Assembly (NCBI GenBank): GCA_030633285.1
Contig: DAOVTC010000110.1
Coordinates: forward strand, 1 to 5,050
Direction of reading: 5' to 3'
Length of the DNA: 5,050 nucleotides
Source: Flavobacteriaceae bacterium
GTDB lineage: Bacteria > Bacteroidota > Bacteroidia > Flavobacteriales > Flavobacteriaceae
The translations under genes were made by a program, and so were the position numbers. Every line of letters begins with the position of its first letter. The stretch's first letter is position 1. The notes below the pieces were generated by a model that saw nothing but the letters and a program-made list of their open reading frames with translations, was not told where the DNA came from and ran no database searches. This document shows positions 1-5,050 of the stretch, piece after piece.

Positions 1-603
1 AAATTGATTGCCAAAGAAAGTTCTGAAAAATTGCTGGCACAGCAACAAAAAATACAAGATAAAATTAATAGTTTTCAGGAGTTGTATGATAATAACCAAA
101 AAATGCTTTCTTACGGAAGAAAATCTAATGAATTGATTAACCGATTCTTCCAAACAAAAAACAAAAATAATTTGCTTTCCGAATTTATGAAATGGGCTAC
201 CATAGAACAAGCCAAGCATGAAAAACTAAAAGATGAAAAGGTAAAAACGGAGTTTAAAAAACACAATTCTGAAAAGGAAAAACCACTTTCAAAAAGAGAG
301 CGAACAATAATTAATAAAAAACTCAAAAAAGAACAAAAACAAAAGGAAGAGCAACTTAAAAAAATAGAAAAAGAATTATTACCTGAAGTTAAAAAAGTAA
401 GAGTTAAAAAAGAAAAAATTGCTCGTGAAAAAGCAATTGTTATTGATGGCTATAAATTTAAAGTCAATGATCATGTAAGATTAATTGATGGAAATGCAAA
501 AGGCACCATTGATAAAATTGAAAAAAACATTGCTACTATTAACTACGGGTTTTTTACTGCAAAAACCAATGTAGATCAGTTAGAGTTAGTGAAATCTTCT
601 TAA
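1..603 (+). CDS. mutS2: MutS2-type MutS homologue, C-terminal 200 residues (5'-partial)
   Basis: The frame is open from the first base and ends in TAA at 601-603, so the start and the whole ATPase core lie outside the window. A TTG at base 4 is internal and is not the start. Fragment residues 1-60 are a charged, Gln/Lys/Glu-rich helix compatible with the coiled-coil segment that follows the MutS2 ATPase. Residues 75-145 are extremely basic (runs such as KKLKKEQKQKEEQ). Residues 146-198 form a small beta-rich module with the pattern VNDHVRLIDGNAKGTI, like the KOW/SH3-like module that precedes Smr in longer MutS2 proteins. The chain stops just after this module (VDQLELVKSS), so no C-terminal Smr nuclease domain is present. 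MutS2 homologues bind branched DNA or stalled ribosomes depending on lineage; which applies here cannot be told. The assignment rests on pattern recognition of the tail alone. It converges with the operon on the other strand. Confidence 0.8.
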   Translation, partial: KLIAKESSEKLLAQQQKIQDKINSFQELYDNNQKMLSYGRKSNELINRFFQTKNKNNLLSEFMKWATIEQAKHEKLKDEKVKTEFKKHNSEKEKPLSKRERTIINKKLKKEQKQKEEQLKKIEKELLPEVKKVRVKKEKIAREKAIVIDGYKFKVNDHVRLIDGNAKGTIDKIEKNIATINYGFFTAKTNVDQLELVKSS

Positions 604-660
604 CCTGAGTTAAAATAACAACTATACTCTTCACTCCTATAGAAAAATAGTACAATTACC

Positions 661-700
661 AATTGATTCACTTTAAAAGTAACTGAATTAATTTTATTTT
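661..700 (+). terminator. Probable terminator of the mutS2-like gene, possibly bidirectional
   Basis: The arms AATTGATTCA (661-670) and TGAATTAATT (684-693) pair over 10 positions, with one G-U wobble in the + strand RNA. They enclose a 13-base loop and are followed by TTATTTT. The hairpin sits 57 bases after the MutS2 stop and directly abuts the stop codon of the convergent membrane-protein gene (694-696). In the opposite direction a weaker T-run (TATTTTTC) follows about 12 bases beyond the stem, so it may serve both genes. The stem is very AT-rich and hence weak, which limits confidence. Confidence 0.4.
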
Positions 701-3105
701 GACAACAAAATATTTGATAAAAAAGCCAATAAATATGTCATAGCACTTAAAATCATAACAGCCATAAATCCTAGCTCTACAGCAATAATTACAGCTAATG
801 ACGTGCTAATCACAGTAATACATCCATTAATTCCCCATGCCCAAGGCACATTATTTTCATCAATTATATTTAATAATCTTAAACCAAGCGGAAATGGCAT
901 TCCCATAAAAAATGATGGTAAGGCAATTAATATACATGTTATTAAAATCTTAAAACTAATATGCACTCCTACAGTACTGCTAAGGATGTTTCCCATAAAA
1001 ATGGAATAAATCAATATGATACTTGCAATAATTCCTGTTATTTTCATCAGTGTTTTACGATCAATTTTAAATTTTGAGGAATAATAACTTCCCAAACCGG
1101 AACTGATGAGCATAACAGATATTACAGTTGCTACTGAATAAATTGGCTGGGCGAGATAAAGCACAAAATATTTAATAAAAACAATTTCCAGAAACATATA
1201 TCCAAAACCTAATCCTGAAAAATATAAAACAACCCATGTATTGTGTCCCTTTTTCCAACCCAGATTAAAAAGTGGTATGACTATAAAAAACAATGCTAAC
1301 AAAAGAATTAGAATAAAAGTAACAATCAAAATTAAATATCCAAGTTCGAGAAAAGACACTGTTTTTAAACCCATGTTCTTAACTAATTTATCAAATTTTT
1401 TCCATCGTAAAAATTGAAAAAAGTAAGGTTTATTATCTGTTGCAGGCTTTATGTTAAAATCATAATTTTCAATTATCCTTTCCCTTTGGTTATCATCAAT
1501 TAGTCCTTCCAATATATCAAAGAAAATTTCATTATCAAGCATGTGATTTTTTGATATTTCTGCTAGATTTATTCCGGGTATTAATGTAATATCAAATTCA
1601 TTTTTCTCACAAAAATCTAAAACATTTTTTATTTCGATTTTATTTAGAAGGTTTTTAGTAACAACAAACGTCATTGCATTCCAACTCCTAATTAATACTA
1701 AATGATTTTTGGGGTCTTCTATTCCTAAGGATTCGAGACTTTCAACAATTGTTGTCGTAATTCTTAAAGGAATTTTATAAGGATGATCCATCCAGGTTGA
1801 AATAGCTATTACTCCATTTGAATTAAGTTTATACCACATTTCATTAAATGCTTCTTTGGTGATCAAATTTTCTTCATTTAAAGCATCTAAACCTATTGAA
1901 CCCCCAAATGATCCAATTAATGGCAATTGAATAAGATCATATTTTTCAGTTGTTGTCTTAAGAAATGATCTTGAGTCTTGAGTATAAATCTGTAATTTAG
2001 GATGAAAAAAAAGAGAGTCTGTTATATGAGAATAATTTTGTTTTAAAATTGAAATAACTGATTTATTTGGCTCGACTGCAATTACTTGTTCAGCCTTATT
2101 GTATAAAGCATGTGAGATTTCTAATCCTGCATGTGAATTGAGAATTAATACATTTTTTCGTTTACCAATAGCGTAAGGCAATGAAAGTGTTGAATAATTC
2201 AATAAATGAGTAGAATCATTTTTTGACCATGATTGAATACTGGCAAACCAGTCACCGTTACAATAAATAAATGAACCTGATTGTACAGCTTTGTGATAAG
2301 TTAAACTCAATCCTGGTGCATAACGCATTACTGGTGAAGAAACAACCTGAACTAAACCATAAGGACTACTTTTTTCTATGGTGATCTTTGCTTCTGGGAG
2401 ATTCATCGCATAACTAATTCCTTTAAATTGAGAAAAAGAAAGATCGAAAGGGTTTAAAAGATGATATATTAATATTGCAAGAGTTAAAACTGTATAACCT
2501 GAAAATAAAATTTTATTTTTTACAGGAAAAATAATAATTCCGGCAATAACAGGTAGGAATGCAATGATTGTTGGAATTTCTTGAGGTGAAAATTTCCAAA
2601 ATAAAAAAATTGTAAAAACCCCTCCTATTCCAGCTCCTATCAAGTCAGAAAAATAGTATTTATTAATTCTGAAAATTTCTTTTACAAAAATAAGTCCAAT
2701 CGCTAATGCCCCAAAAAAGAAAGGAATAAAAAATAGAAAAAAAGTAAATAATAGTTTTGAAAACTGGACTTGATCAACAAAAAGTGTATATGAATCAAAC
2801 AAAAAGAAATCTGAACGTGATAATCTAACGGCAAATGACATTAATAACCCTGTACTGATCATCAATAAAGGAACCAATAGATCAAACTTTTTTAACAGCC
2901 AATTTCTAAATATTGAAATCACAGTTCCACTGGCACCAAATCCTAACATAGCTACCGAAATAATCATAAAAGCATAATGATGCCATTGAACTATATTAAA
3001 AAATTGTATCAATTGTACTTGATAACTAACTATTGCTAATGATAAAAGAGCAATTGAAACCATTAACTTAACTTGCGAAAAATTATGTTTTTTAGAAGCT
3101 AACAT
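694..3105 (-). CDS. Polytopic membrane protein with central spermidine-synthase-like (SAM-dependent transferase fold) domain
   Basis: 803 residues, with ATG at 3105-3103 and TAA at 696-694. About seven hydrophobic helices come first (roughly residues 15-36, 43-66, 74-92, 117-141, 152-170, 177-194, 199-217). A soluble part follows at about 220-580. A second hydrophobic block comes last (roughly 587-614, 623-650, 655-675, 688-708, 716-740, 755-800). The soluble part reads like the aminopropyltransferase/SAM-methyltransferase Rossmann fold: KNVLILNSHAGLE (317-329) at the motif I position, VIAVEPN (341-347) with the acidic residue after strand 2, QDSRSFL (376-382), YDLIQL (389-394), then PATDNKPYFFQFLRW (554-568), a signature seen in membrane-bound spermidine-synthase-like proteins. 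Motif I lacks the usual GxGxG glycines, so binding of SAM or decarboxylated SAM is uncertain and true spermidine synthase activity should not be assumed. It starts 29 bases after the PIMT gene and is probably co-transcribed. No clear ribosome binding site is visible. Confidence 0.8.
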   Translation of the reverse strand: MLASKKHNFSQVKLMVSIALLSLAIVSYQVQLIQFFNIVQWHHYAFMIISVAMLGFGASGTVISIFRNWLLKKFDLLVPLLMISTGLLMSFAVRLSRSDFFLFDSYTLFVDQVQFSKLLFTFFLFFIPFFFGALAIGLIFVKEIFRINKYYFSDLIGAGIGGVFTIFLFWKFSPQEIPTIIAFLPVIAGIIIFPVKNKILFSGYTVLTLAILIYHLLNPFDLSFSQFKGISYAMNLPEAKITIEKSSPYGLVQVVSSPVMRYAPGLSLTYHKAVQSGSFIYCNGDWFASIQSWSKNDSTHLLNYSTLSLPYAIGKRKNVLILNSHAGLEISHALYNKAEQVIAVEPNKSVISILKQNYSHITDSLFFHPKLQIYTQDSRSFLKTTTEKYDLIQLPLIGSFGGSIGLDALNEENLITKEAFNEMWYKLNSNGVIAISTWMDHPYKIPLRITTTIVESLESLGIEDPKNHLVLIRSWNAMTFVVTKNLLNKIEIKNVLDFCEKNEFDITLIPGINLAEISKNHMLDNEIFFDILEGLIDDNQRERIIENYDFNIKPATDNKPYFFQFLRWKKFDKLVKNMGLKTVSFLELGYLILIVTFILILLLALFFIVIPLFNLGWKKGHNTWVVLYFSGLGFGYMFLEIVFIKYFVLYLAQPIYSVATVISVMLISSGLGSYYSSKFKIDRKTLMKITGIIASIILIYSIFMGNILSSTVGVHISFKILITCILIALPSFFMGMPFPLGLRLLNIIDENNVPWAWGINGCITVISTSLAVIIAVELGFMAVMILSAMTYLLAFLSNILLSK

Positions 3106-3134
3106 GATCTCAAGAATTACCGATTAATACATTT

Positions 3135-3827
3135 TTATTTTGATCTGGTAAAAGGAACAAATCTTACAAACATTAAATTTTTAGTTTTAGTTTTACCTCC
3201 TTTTTTCTCAATCAGTAAAAGTTGTTGTGTCATAAAAGGAGATCCAATAGGTATGATCATTCGCCCCCCTTCTTTTAATTGTTCAAGAAGTGGAGGTGGT
3301 ATAAATTCTGCAGCAGCAGTAACAACAATAGCATCAAAAGGGCCTTTCTCTTTCCAACCATAATAACCATCAGCATTTTTTACAGAAATATTTTTATAAT
3401 TCAGATCTTTAAATCTTTTTTTGGCAGAATTTTCTAATTCTTTAATAATTTCAATTGTATAGACTGAATCAATAATTTCAGCTAAAATTGCCGCTTGATA
3501 ACCTGATCCTGTTCCAATTTCTAAAACTTTAAAACCTTTTTTTGGTTTTATTATTTCAGTCATAAATGCAACAATATAAGGCTGTGAAATAGTTTGCCCA
3601 TAACCAATTGGCAGAGGACCATCTTGATATGCCCTTTTAACATATTCTTTTGGAACAAATTTATGCCTCTTAACTTTTAATAATGCTAAGATGGTGGCTT
3701 GATCTTTAATACCTCTTGATTCTATTTGAGTTTTTACCATATTATTTCTCTCAGCTTTAAAGTTATCATCCTCTTGAAAGCTGAAAGTAAGTATTGTTAA
3801 AAACAATATGATAATAGTTTTTTGCAT
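3135..3827 (-). CDS. pcm: Protein-L-isoaspartate O-methyltransferase, probably exported or membrane-anchored
   Basis: The enzyme methylates isoaspartyl residues of damaged proteins using SAM, starting their repair. I chose the ATG at 3827-3825 (230 residues). A TTG four codons upstream (3839) is possible but less likely. Family signatures: ERNNMVKTQIESRGI (26-40), RHKFVP (54-59), LPIGYGQTISQPYIVAFMTE (72-91), SAM-binding motif I VLEIGTGSGYQAA (101-113), acidic post-I YTIEI (123-127), GPFDAIVVTAAAE (162-174) and GGRMIIPIG (187-195). All hallmark positions look intact, so it should be active. Residues 1-20 (MQKTIIILFLTILTFSF) form a basic-then-hydrophobic leader like a signal peptide or anchor, with no lipobox cysteine. 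Cytosolic family members begin near the equivalent of Met30, which here is also an ATG (3740-3738) and would give a 201-residue cytosolic form. It leads a likely two-gene operon with the membrane protein 29 bases downstream. Confidence 0.93.
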   Translation of the reverse strand: MQKTIIILFLTILTFSFQEDDNFKAERNNMVKTQIESRGIKDQATILALLKVKRHKFVPKEYVKRAYQDGPLPIGYGQTISQPYIVAFMTEIIKPKKGFKVLEIGTGSGYQAAILAEIIDSVYTIEIIKELENSAKKRFKDLNYKNISVKNADGYYGWKEKGPFDAIVVTAAAEFIPPPLLEQLKEGGRMIIPIGSPFMTQQLLLIEKKGGKTKTKNLMFVRFVPFTRSK

Positions 3828-3860
3828 TTTTAAAATCAACAGGCCATTAAAGTTAATACT

Positions 3861-3868
3861 TAAACCTA
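3861..3868 (-). promoter_or_regulatory. Candidate -7 element for the pcm operon
   Basis: Read on the - strand this is TAGGTTTA, seven of eight positions matching the Bacteroidota -7 consensus TAnnTTTG. It would place transcription start about 25-30 bases before the chosen pcm ATG. No convincing -33 TTTG/TTG box lies at the usual spacing, so this is only a weak candidate. Confidence 0.25.
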
Positions 3869-3880
3869 TGATTTCAAAAT

Positions 3881-3912
3881 AAAAAAGTTTTAATCCTCAG
3901 GAAATCCTAAGG
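3881..3912 (-). terminator. Probable terminator after the 74-residue gene
   Basis: In the - strand RNA, CCUUAGG (3912-3906) and CCUGAGG (3901-3895) form a 7-bp stem with one U-G wobble and an AUUU loop, followed by AUUAAAACUUUUUU. The stem pairs fully only in - strand RNA (the + strand has a C/A mismatch), which supports its use in that direction, for the gene ending at 3948. It then separates that gene from the pcm operon. The same bases can also be read as a near-perfect tandem repeat (AATCCTCAGGA/AATCCTAAGGT). The U-run is slightly displaced from the stem. Confidence 0.45.
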
Positions 3913-3947
3913 TACTGGACTAAACCCAAAAATAAGAATCAACAAAT

Positions 3948-4172
3948 CTATTCCATATAACGCTCCATTTCACGGTCATAAAACAAACTGGCTTCTTCAA
4001 TTAATTGTGCAATCTCTATAGCTAACTTTTCTTCATCACCTTGTAGGTCATCTAACCATTCTACTTCATCATTTACTAAATTGATAATAAATTGAGGATA
4101 CTCAGTATGTATAATAAATATATCATCAGGATGATCAGTATTATCGCCTAATAAAAATTTTGGTAGTGTCAT
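3948..4172 (-). CDS. Small acidic protein of unknown function (74 residues)
   Basis: ATG at 4172-4170, TAG at 3950-3948. I do not recognise a named domain. The N-terminal half (MTLPKFLLGDNTDHPDDIFIIH at 1-22, then PQFIINLVNDEVEWLDDL) looks like a few beta strands. The C-terminal half (residues 45-74) is a strongly acidic amphipathic helix rich in Glu/Asp/Ala/Ile/Leu and ending in a REMERYME tail. There is no signal peptide or membrane segment, so it is probably cytosolic and soluble. The regular mix of hydrophobic and acidic residues, two tryptophan-/histidine-containing conserved-looking motifs (IHTEYP, EVEWLDD) and codon use like its neighbours indicate a real gene. My impression is that short proteins of this style recur in Bacteroidota genomes, but I could not check. 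It is separated from pcm by 120 bases with a probable terminator, so it is likely a separate unit. Confidence 0.75.
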   Translation of the reverse strand: MTLPKFLLGDNTDHPDDIFIIHTEYPQFIINLVNDEVEWLDDLQGDEEKLAIEIAQLIEEASLFYDREMERYME

Positions 4173-4187
4173 ATAGCTTTAAGTTTA

Positions 4188-4195
4188 CAAATCTG
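4188..4195 (-). promoter_or_regulatory. Weak -7-like element before the 74-residue gene
   Basis: On the - strand this reads CAGATTTG, matching TAnnTTTG except at the first base. A TTTAC about 21 bases upstream could be a poor -33 box. It would leave only about 10 untranslated bases, which is short, so the real promoter may lie further upstream in the AT-rich stretch or in the element at 4411-4690. Confidence 0.2.
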
Positions 4196-4362
4196 TTTTT
4201 TATATAAATTGATATTGTAAAAATAATAAAAAACAAAAGAGATATAAACTAGAGACTTAAATTATTTATAGAAAATGGTATGTGTTAAACAAAATTATAA
4301 AATAAACACGCATATACAGATAGAAAACAATAAATATTTTTAAAATTTTAAGTCCATTAGAC

Positions 4363-4374
4363 AAGATAGTTAAA
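4363..4374 (+). repeat. Direct repeat copy 1, AAGATAGTTAAA
   Basis: An exact 12-base match to 4645-4656; over a 20-base stretch (4360-4379 against 4642-4661) most positions agree. This copy lies outside the palindromic element while the other lies just inside it, so it is not a simple target-site duplication. On the - strand both read TTTAACTATCTT, which resembles a -7 promoter region. Confidence 0.4.
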
Positions 4375-4470
4375 GATATTAAACGATCTGATAAAAACAA
4401 TCAAAAACTAACGTTATCCGGAACATAACACATATAAACGTGTATATTTGTATGTATATAACGAGTTCAA

Positions 4471-4632
4471 ATGCAATTATTTCCCTACGATATTTTGCGG
4501 CAAGAATCCTTAAGTAAATGGCGGATAAATAGGAAACTATTATGGGGAAAAAGGATTTATCCTTTTTTTGGAGGCCAAGCTTTCGATGGAAAATCGTTGA
4601 AAATTGCATTTTCAGAACGTTTGACAACGTAA
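4471..4632 (+). other. 53-codon open frame inside the palindromic element
   Basis: ATG at 4471, TAA at 4630. The product would begin MQLFPYDILRQESL and end FSERLTT, with a middle part containing KWRINRKLLWGKR and FFGGQAFDGK. Its composition (Trp, Gly, Arg, balanced charge) is more protein-like than that of the antisense frame over the same bases. There is no clear ribosome binding site or promoter. It lies wholly within the nested inverted repeat, so it may be an open frame produced by a conserved DNA element or a scrap of an old gene. I do not recognise a family. Confidence 0.2.
4548..4569 (+). terminator. Terminator-like hairpin at the centre of the element
   Basis: AAAAAGGA, loop TTTA, TCCTTTTT, continuing to seven T residues in total. 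The stem is 8 bp with only two G-C pairs, extendable by closing the loop T-A pair. It resembles a weak bidirectional intrinsic terminator, but it also forms the apex of the larger palindrome, so termination may not be its role. Confidence 0.3.
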
Positions 4633-4642
4633 ACGCTTGCCG

Positions 4643-4673
4643 ATAAGATAGTTAAAAAAAATGACAAAGTCAA
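4643..4673 (-). promoter_or_regulatory. Candidate Bacteroidota promoter with overlapping dyad, reading leftward
   Basis: On the - strand, TTG (4673-4671) is followed after 20 bases by TATCTTAT (4650-4643), close to the -33 TTG and -7 TAnnTTTG arrangement. The perfect dyad TGACTTTGTCA (4672-4662) overlaps the -33 side and could be an operator. Transcription would start near 4636 and run through the palindromic element toward the 74-residue gene, giving a long leader. The -7 match is imperfect. Confidence 0.3.
4645..4656 (+). repeat. Direct repeat copy 2, AAGATAGTTAAA
   Basis: Exact 12-base match to 4363-4374, 282 bases away. It overlaps the -7 candidate of the leftward promoter. A chance match of this length in such AT-rich DNA is not excluded. 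Confidence 0.4.
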
Positions 4674-4765
4674 GTTATGTCCCCGATAATAGAGATTTTT
4701 TTTATTTTTAAGGCGCCCTACTTACTACGCATCATATCGAAGATATAAGACATAGACGTAGGTTC

Positions 4766-4942
4766 ATGCGAAAAAAGGATACCGGTTGCAGGGAATTAAC
4801 TACGTTTTTTTTAATAGAGGGAACAATAATAAAAGTAAAAAAACTGCACAGAACTGTGGTTATAAAACATAATGGCTTAGAGCTTAATCAAAGTAATAGA
4901 ATATTTAAAAAGTATTCTAATTCTTTACAAAAATTTAGCTAA
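4766..4942 (+). CDS. Doubtful small open frame, 58 codons
   Basis: ATG at 4766, TAA at 4940-4942. The same frame is open from 4712, where it would read GALLTTHHIEDIRHRRRF before the ATG, but no start codon lies there other than CTA/CTT-type codons. The product is basic (MRKKDTGCRELTTFF at the start, then IKVKKLHRTVVIKHNGLEL) without membrane segments. The frame crosses from the GC-richer block into AT-rich DNA. There is no good ribosome binding site. It may be a remnant of a decayed gene or chance. I recognise no family. Confidence 0.2.
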   Translation: MRKKDTGCRELTTFFLIEGTIIKVKKLHRTVVIKHNGLELNQSNRIFKKYSNSLQKFS

Positions 4943-5050
4943 ATTTATCCATTACATTTCATAACTCCTTAGTTGTAAAACATTCAGGAAAAAATTGAAT
5001 CCAATAAAATTCATGGAATAAATGAATAACAGAATCTATTACGCATTCAT

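Larger units (their letters stand above)
4414..4689. repeat. Nested imperfect palindrome (MITE-like or structured intergenic element, about 276 bp)
   Basis: The outer arms are TTATCCGGAACATAAC (4414-4429) and GTTATGTCCCCGATAA (4674-4689), inverted, 14 of 16 matching. Nested inside, in consistent order, are AAACGT (4436-4441) with ACGTTT (4617-4622), AAATGCAATT (4469-4478) with AATTGCATTT (4602-4611, exact), ACGA-TA-TTTT (4487-4496) with AAAATCGT (4590-4597, two-base bulge), and a central hairpin AAAAAGGA/TCCTTTTT (4548-4567). No transposase is present and no target-site duplication is evident beside the outer arms. It could be a non-autonomous transposable element, a structured RNA, or a recombination site; the sequence alone does not decide. 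Confidence 0.55.
4173..5050. other. Long stretch without an assignable gene
   Basis: These 878 bases hold no tRNA, rRNA or recognisable protein family. Composition is uneven. Bases 4201-4260 contain only about 15% G+C. Bases 4481-4530 and 4541-4650 are about 37-38%, and 4711-4800 about 43% (hand counts). After 4800 it falls again to below 25%. The first GC-richer block is a nested inverted repeat. The second begins a short + strand frame ending at 4942. Short frames at the right edge cannot be judged. I read the stretch as an intergenic repeat or decayed mobile DNA inserted upstream of the 74-residue gene. Confidence 0.5.

Noticed and set aside
111..326. 71-codon - strand frame
   Set aside because: It is antisense to the Lys/Glu-rich part of the MutS2 tail; its Ser/Phe-rich composition is the expected mirror of AAA/GAA codons.
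803..1009. 68-codon + strand frame
   Set aside because: It lies antisense within the membrane-protein gene, has no family features, and is fully explained by the reverse complement of transmembrane helices.
3828..3839. TTG start four codons upstream for pcm
   Set aside because: An ATG at 3827 directly precedes a standard Lys-plus-hydrophobic leader; the upstream codons add nothing and no ribosome binding site favours them.
4379..4627. 82-codon - strand frame as a gene
   Set aside because: It begins at TTG (an ATG comes six codons later), overlaps the palindromic element and a more protein-like + frame, and its Ile/Tyr/Phe richness is what AT-rich non-coding DNA gives. It is discussed as part of the element only.
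4411..4690. Integron attC site
   Set aside because: The outer arm core GTTATGT only loosely resembles GTTRRRY, and the element is much longer than typical attC sites, with no integrase or cassette array.
4847..4858. CACAG-AA-CTGTG inverted repeat as an operator
   Set aside because: It is a perfect dyad of 5-base arms, but isolated, with no promoter or gene start nearby; expected by chance.
4712..4942. tRNA or attachment-site-like sequence in the second GC-rich block
   Set aside because: No cloverleaf can be drawn, there is no T-loop GTTCRA-type motif in a proper stem, no CCA end and no integrase gene.
1..5050. CRISPR array or insertion-sequence transposase
   Set aside because: No regularly spaced direct repeats and no transposase-like frame were seen on either strand.

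Overview
The window is AT-rich DNA that most likely comes from a member of the Bacteroidota. The grounds are the low GC content, the Lys/Ile/Asn-rich proteins, the general absence of clear Shine-Dalgarno sequences, and a MutS2 tail that appears to stop without a Smr domain. Species cannot be named from this stretch.

Layout. (1) Bases 1-603 on the + strand are the last 200 codons of a MutS2-type MutS homologue whose ATPase part lies outside the left edge. (2) A 90-base gap between convergent genes holds a probable AT-rich hairpin terminator. (3) Bases 3827 to 694 on the - strand form a likely two-gene operon. The first gene is a protein-L-isoaspartate O-methyltransferase (PIMT) with an N-terminal hydrophobic segment. 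After 29 bases comes an 803-residue polytopic membrane protein with a central spermidine-synthase-like Rossmann domain. (4) Upstream, also on the - strand, is a 74-residue acidic protein of unknown function (3948-4172), separated from the PIMT gene by 120 bases that hold a probable terminator and a weak promoter candidate. (5) Bases 4173-5050 carry no gene I can assign.

The gene-poor right-hand stretch is the most unusual part. Between very AT-rich flanks lie two GC-richer blocks. The first, about 4411-4690, is a nested imperfect palindrome: 16-base outer arms (14 of 16 matching), an exact 10-base inner arm, further short arms, and a terminator-like hairpin near the centre. This looks like a MITE-type, structured-RNA or recombination-type intergenic element. 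The second block (about 4711-4800) begins a small + strand open frame that ends at 4942.

Functionally, the two operon genes encode proteins of the same broad SAM-binding Rossmann superfamily, one apparently exported or membrane-anchored and the other an integral membrane protein. The MutS2 gene belongs to an unrelated transcription unit that converges on them. Nothing shows that the 74-residue protein works with its neighbours.
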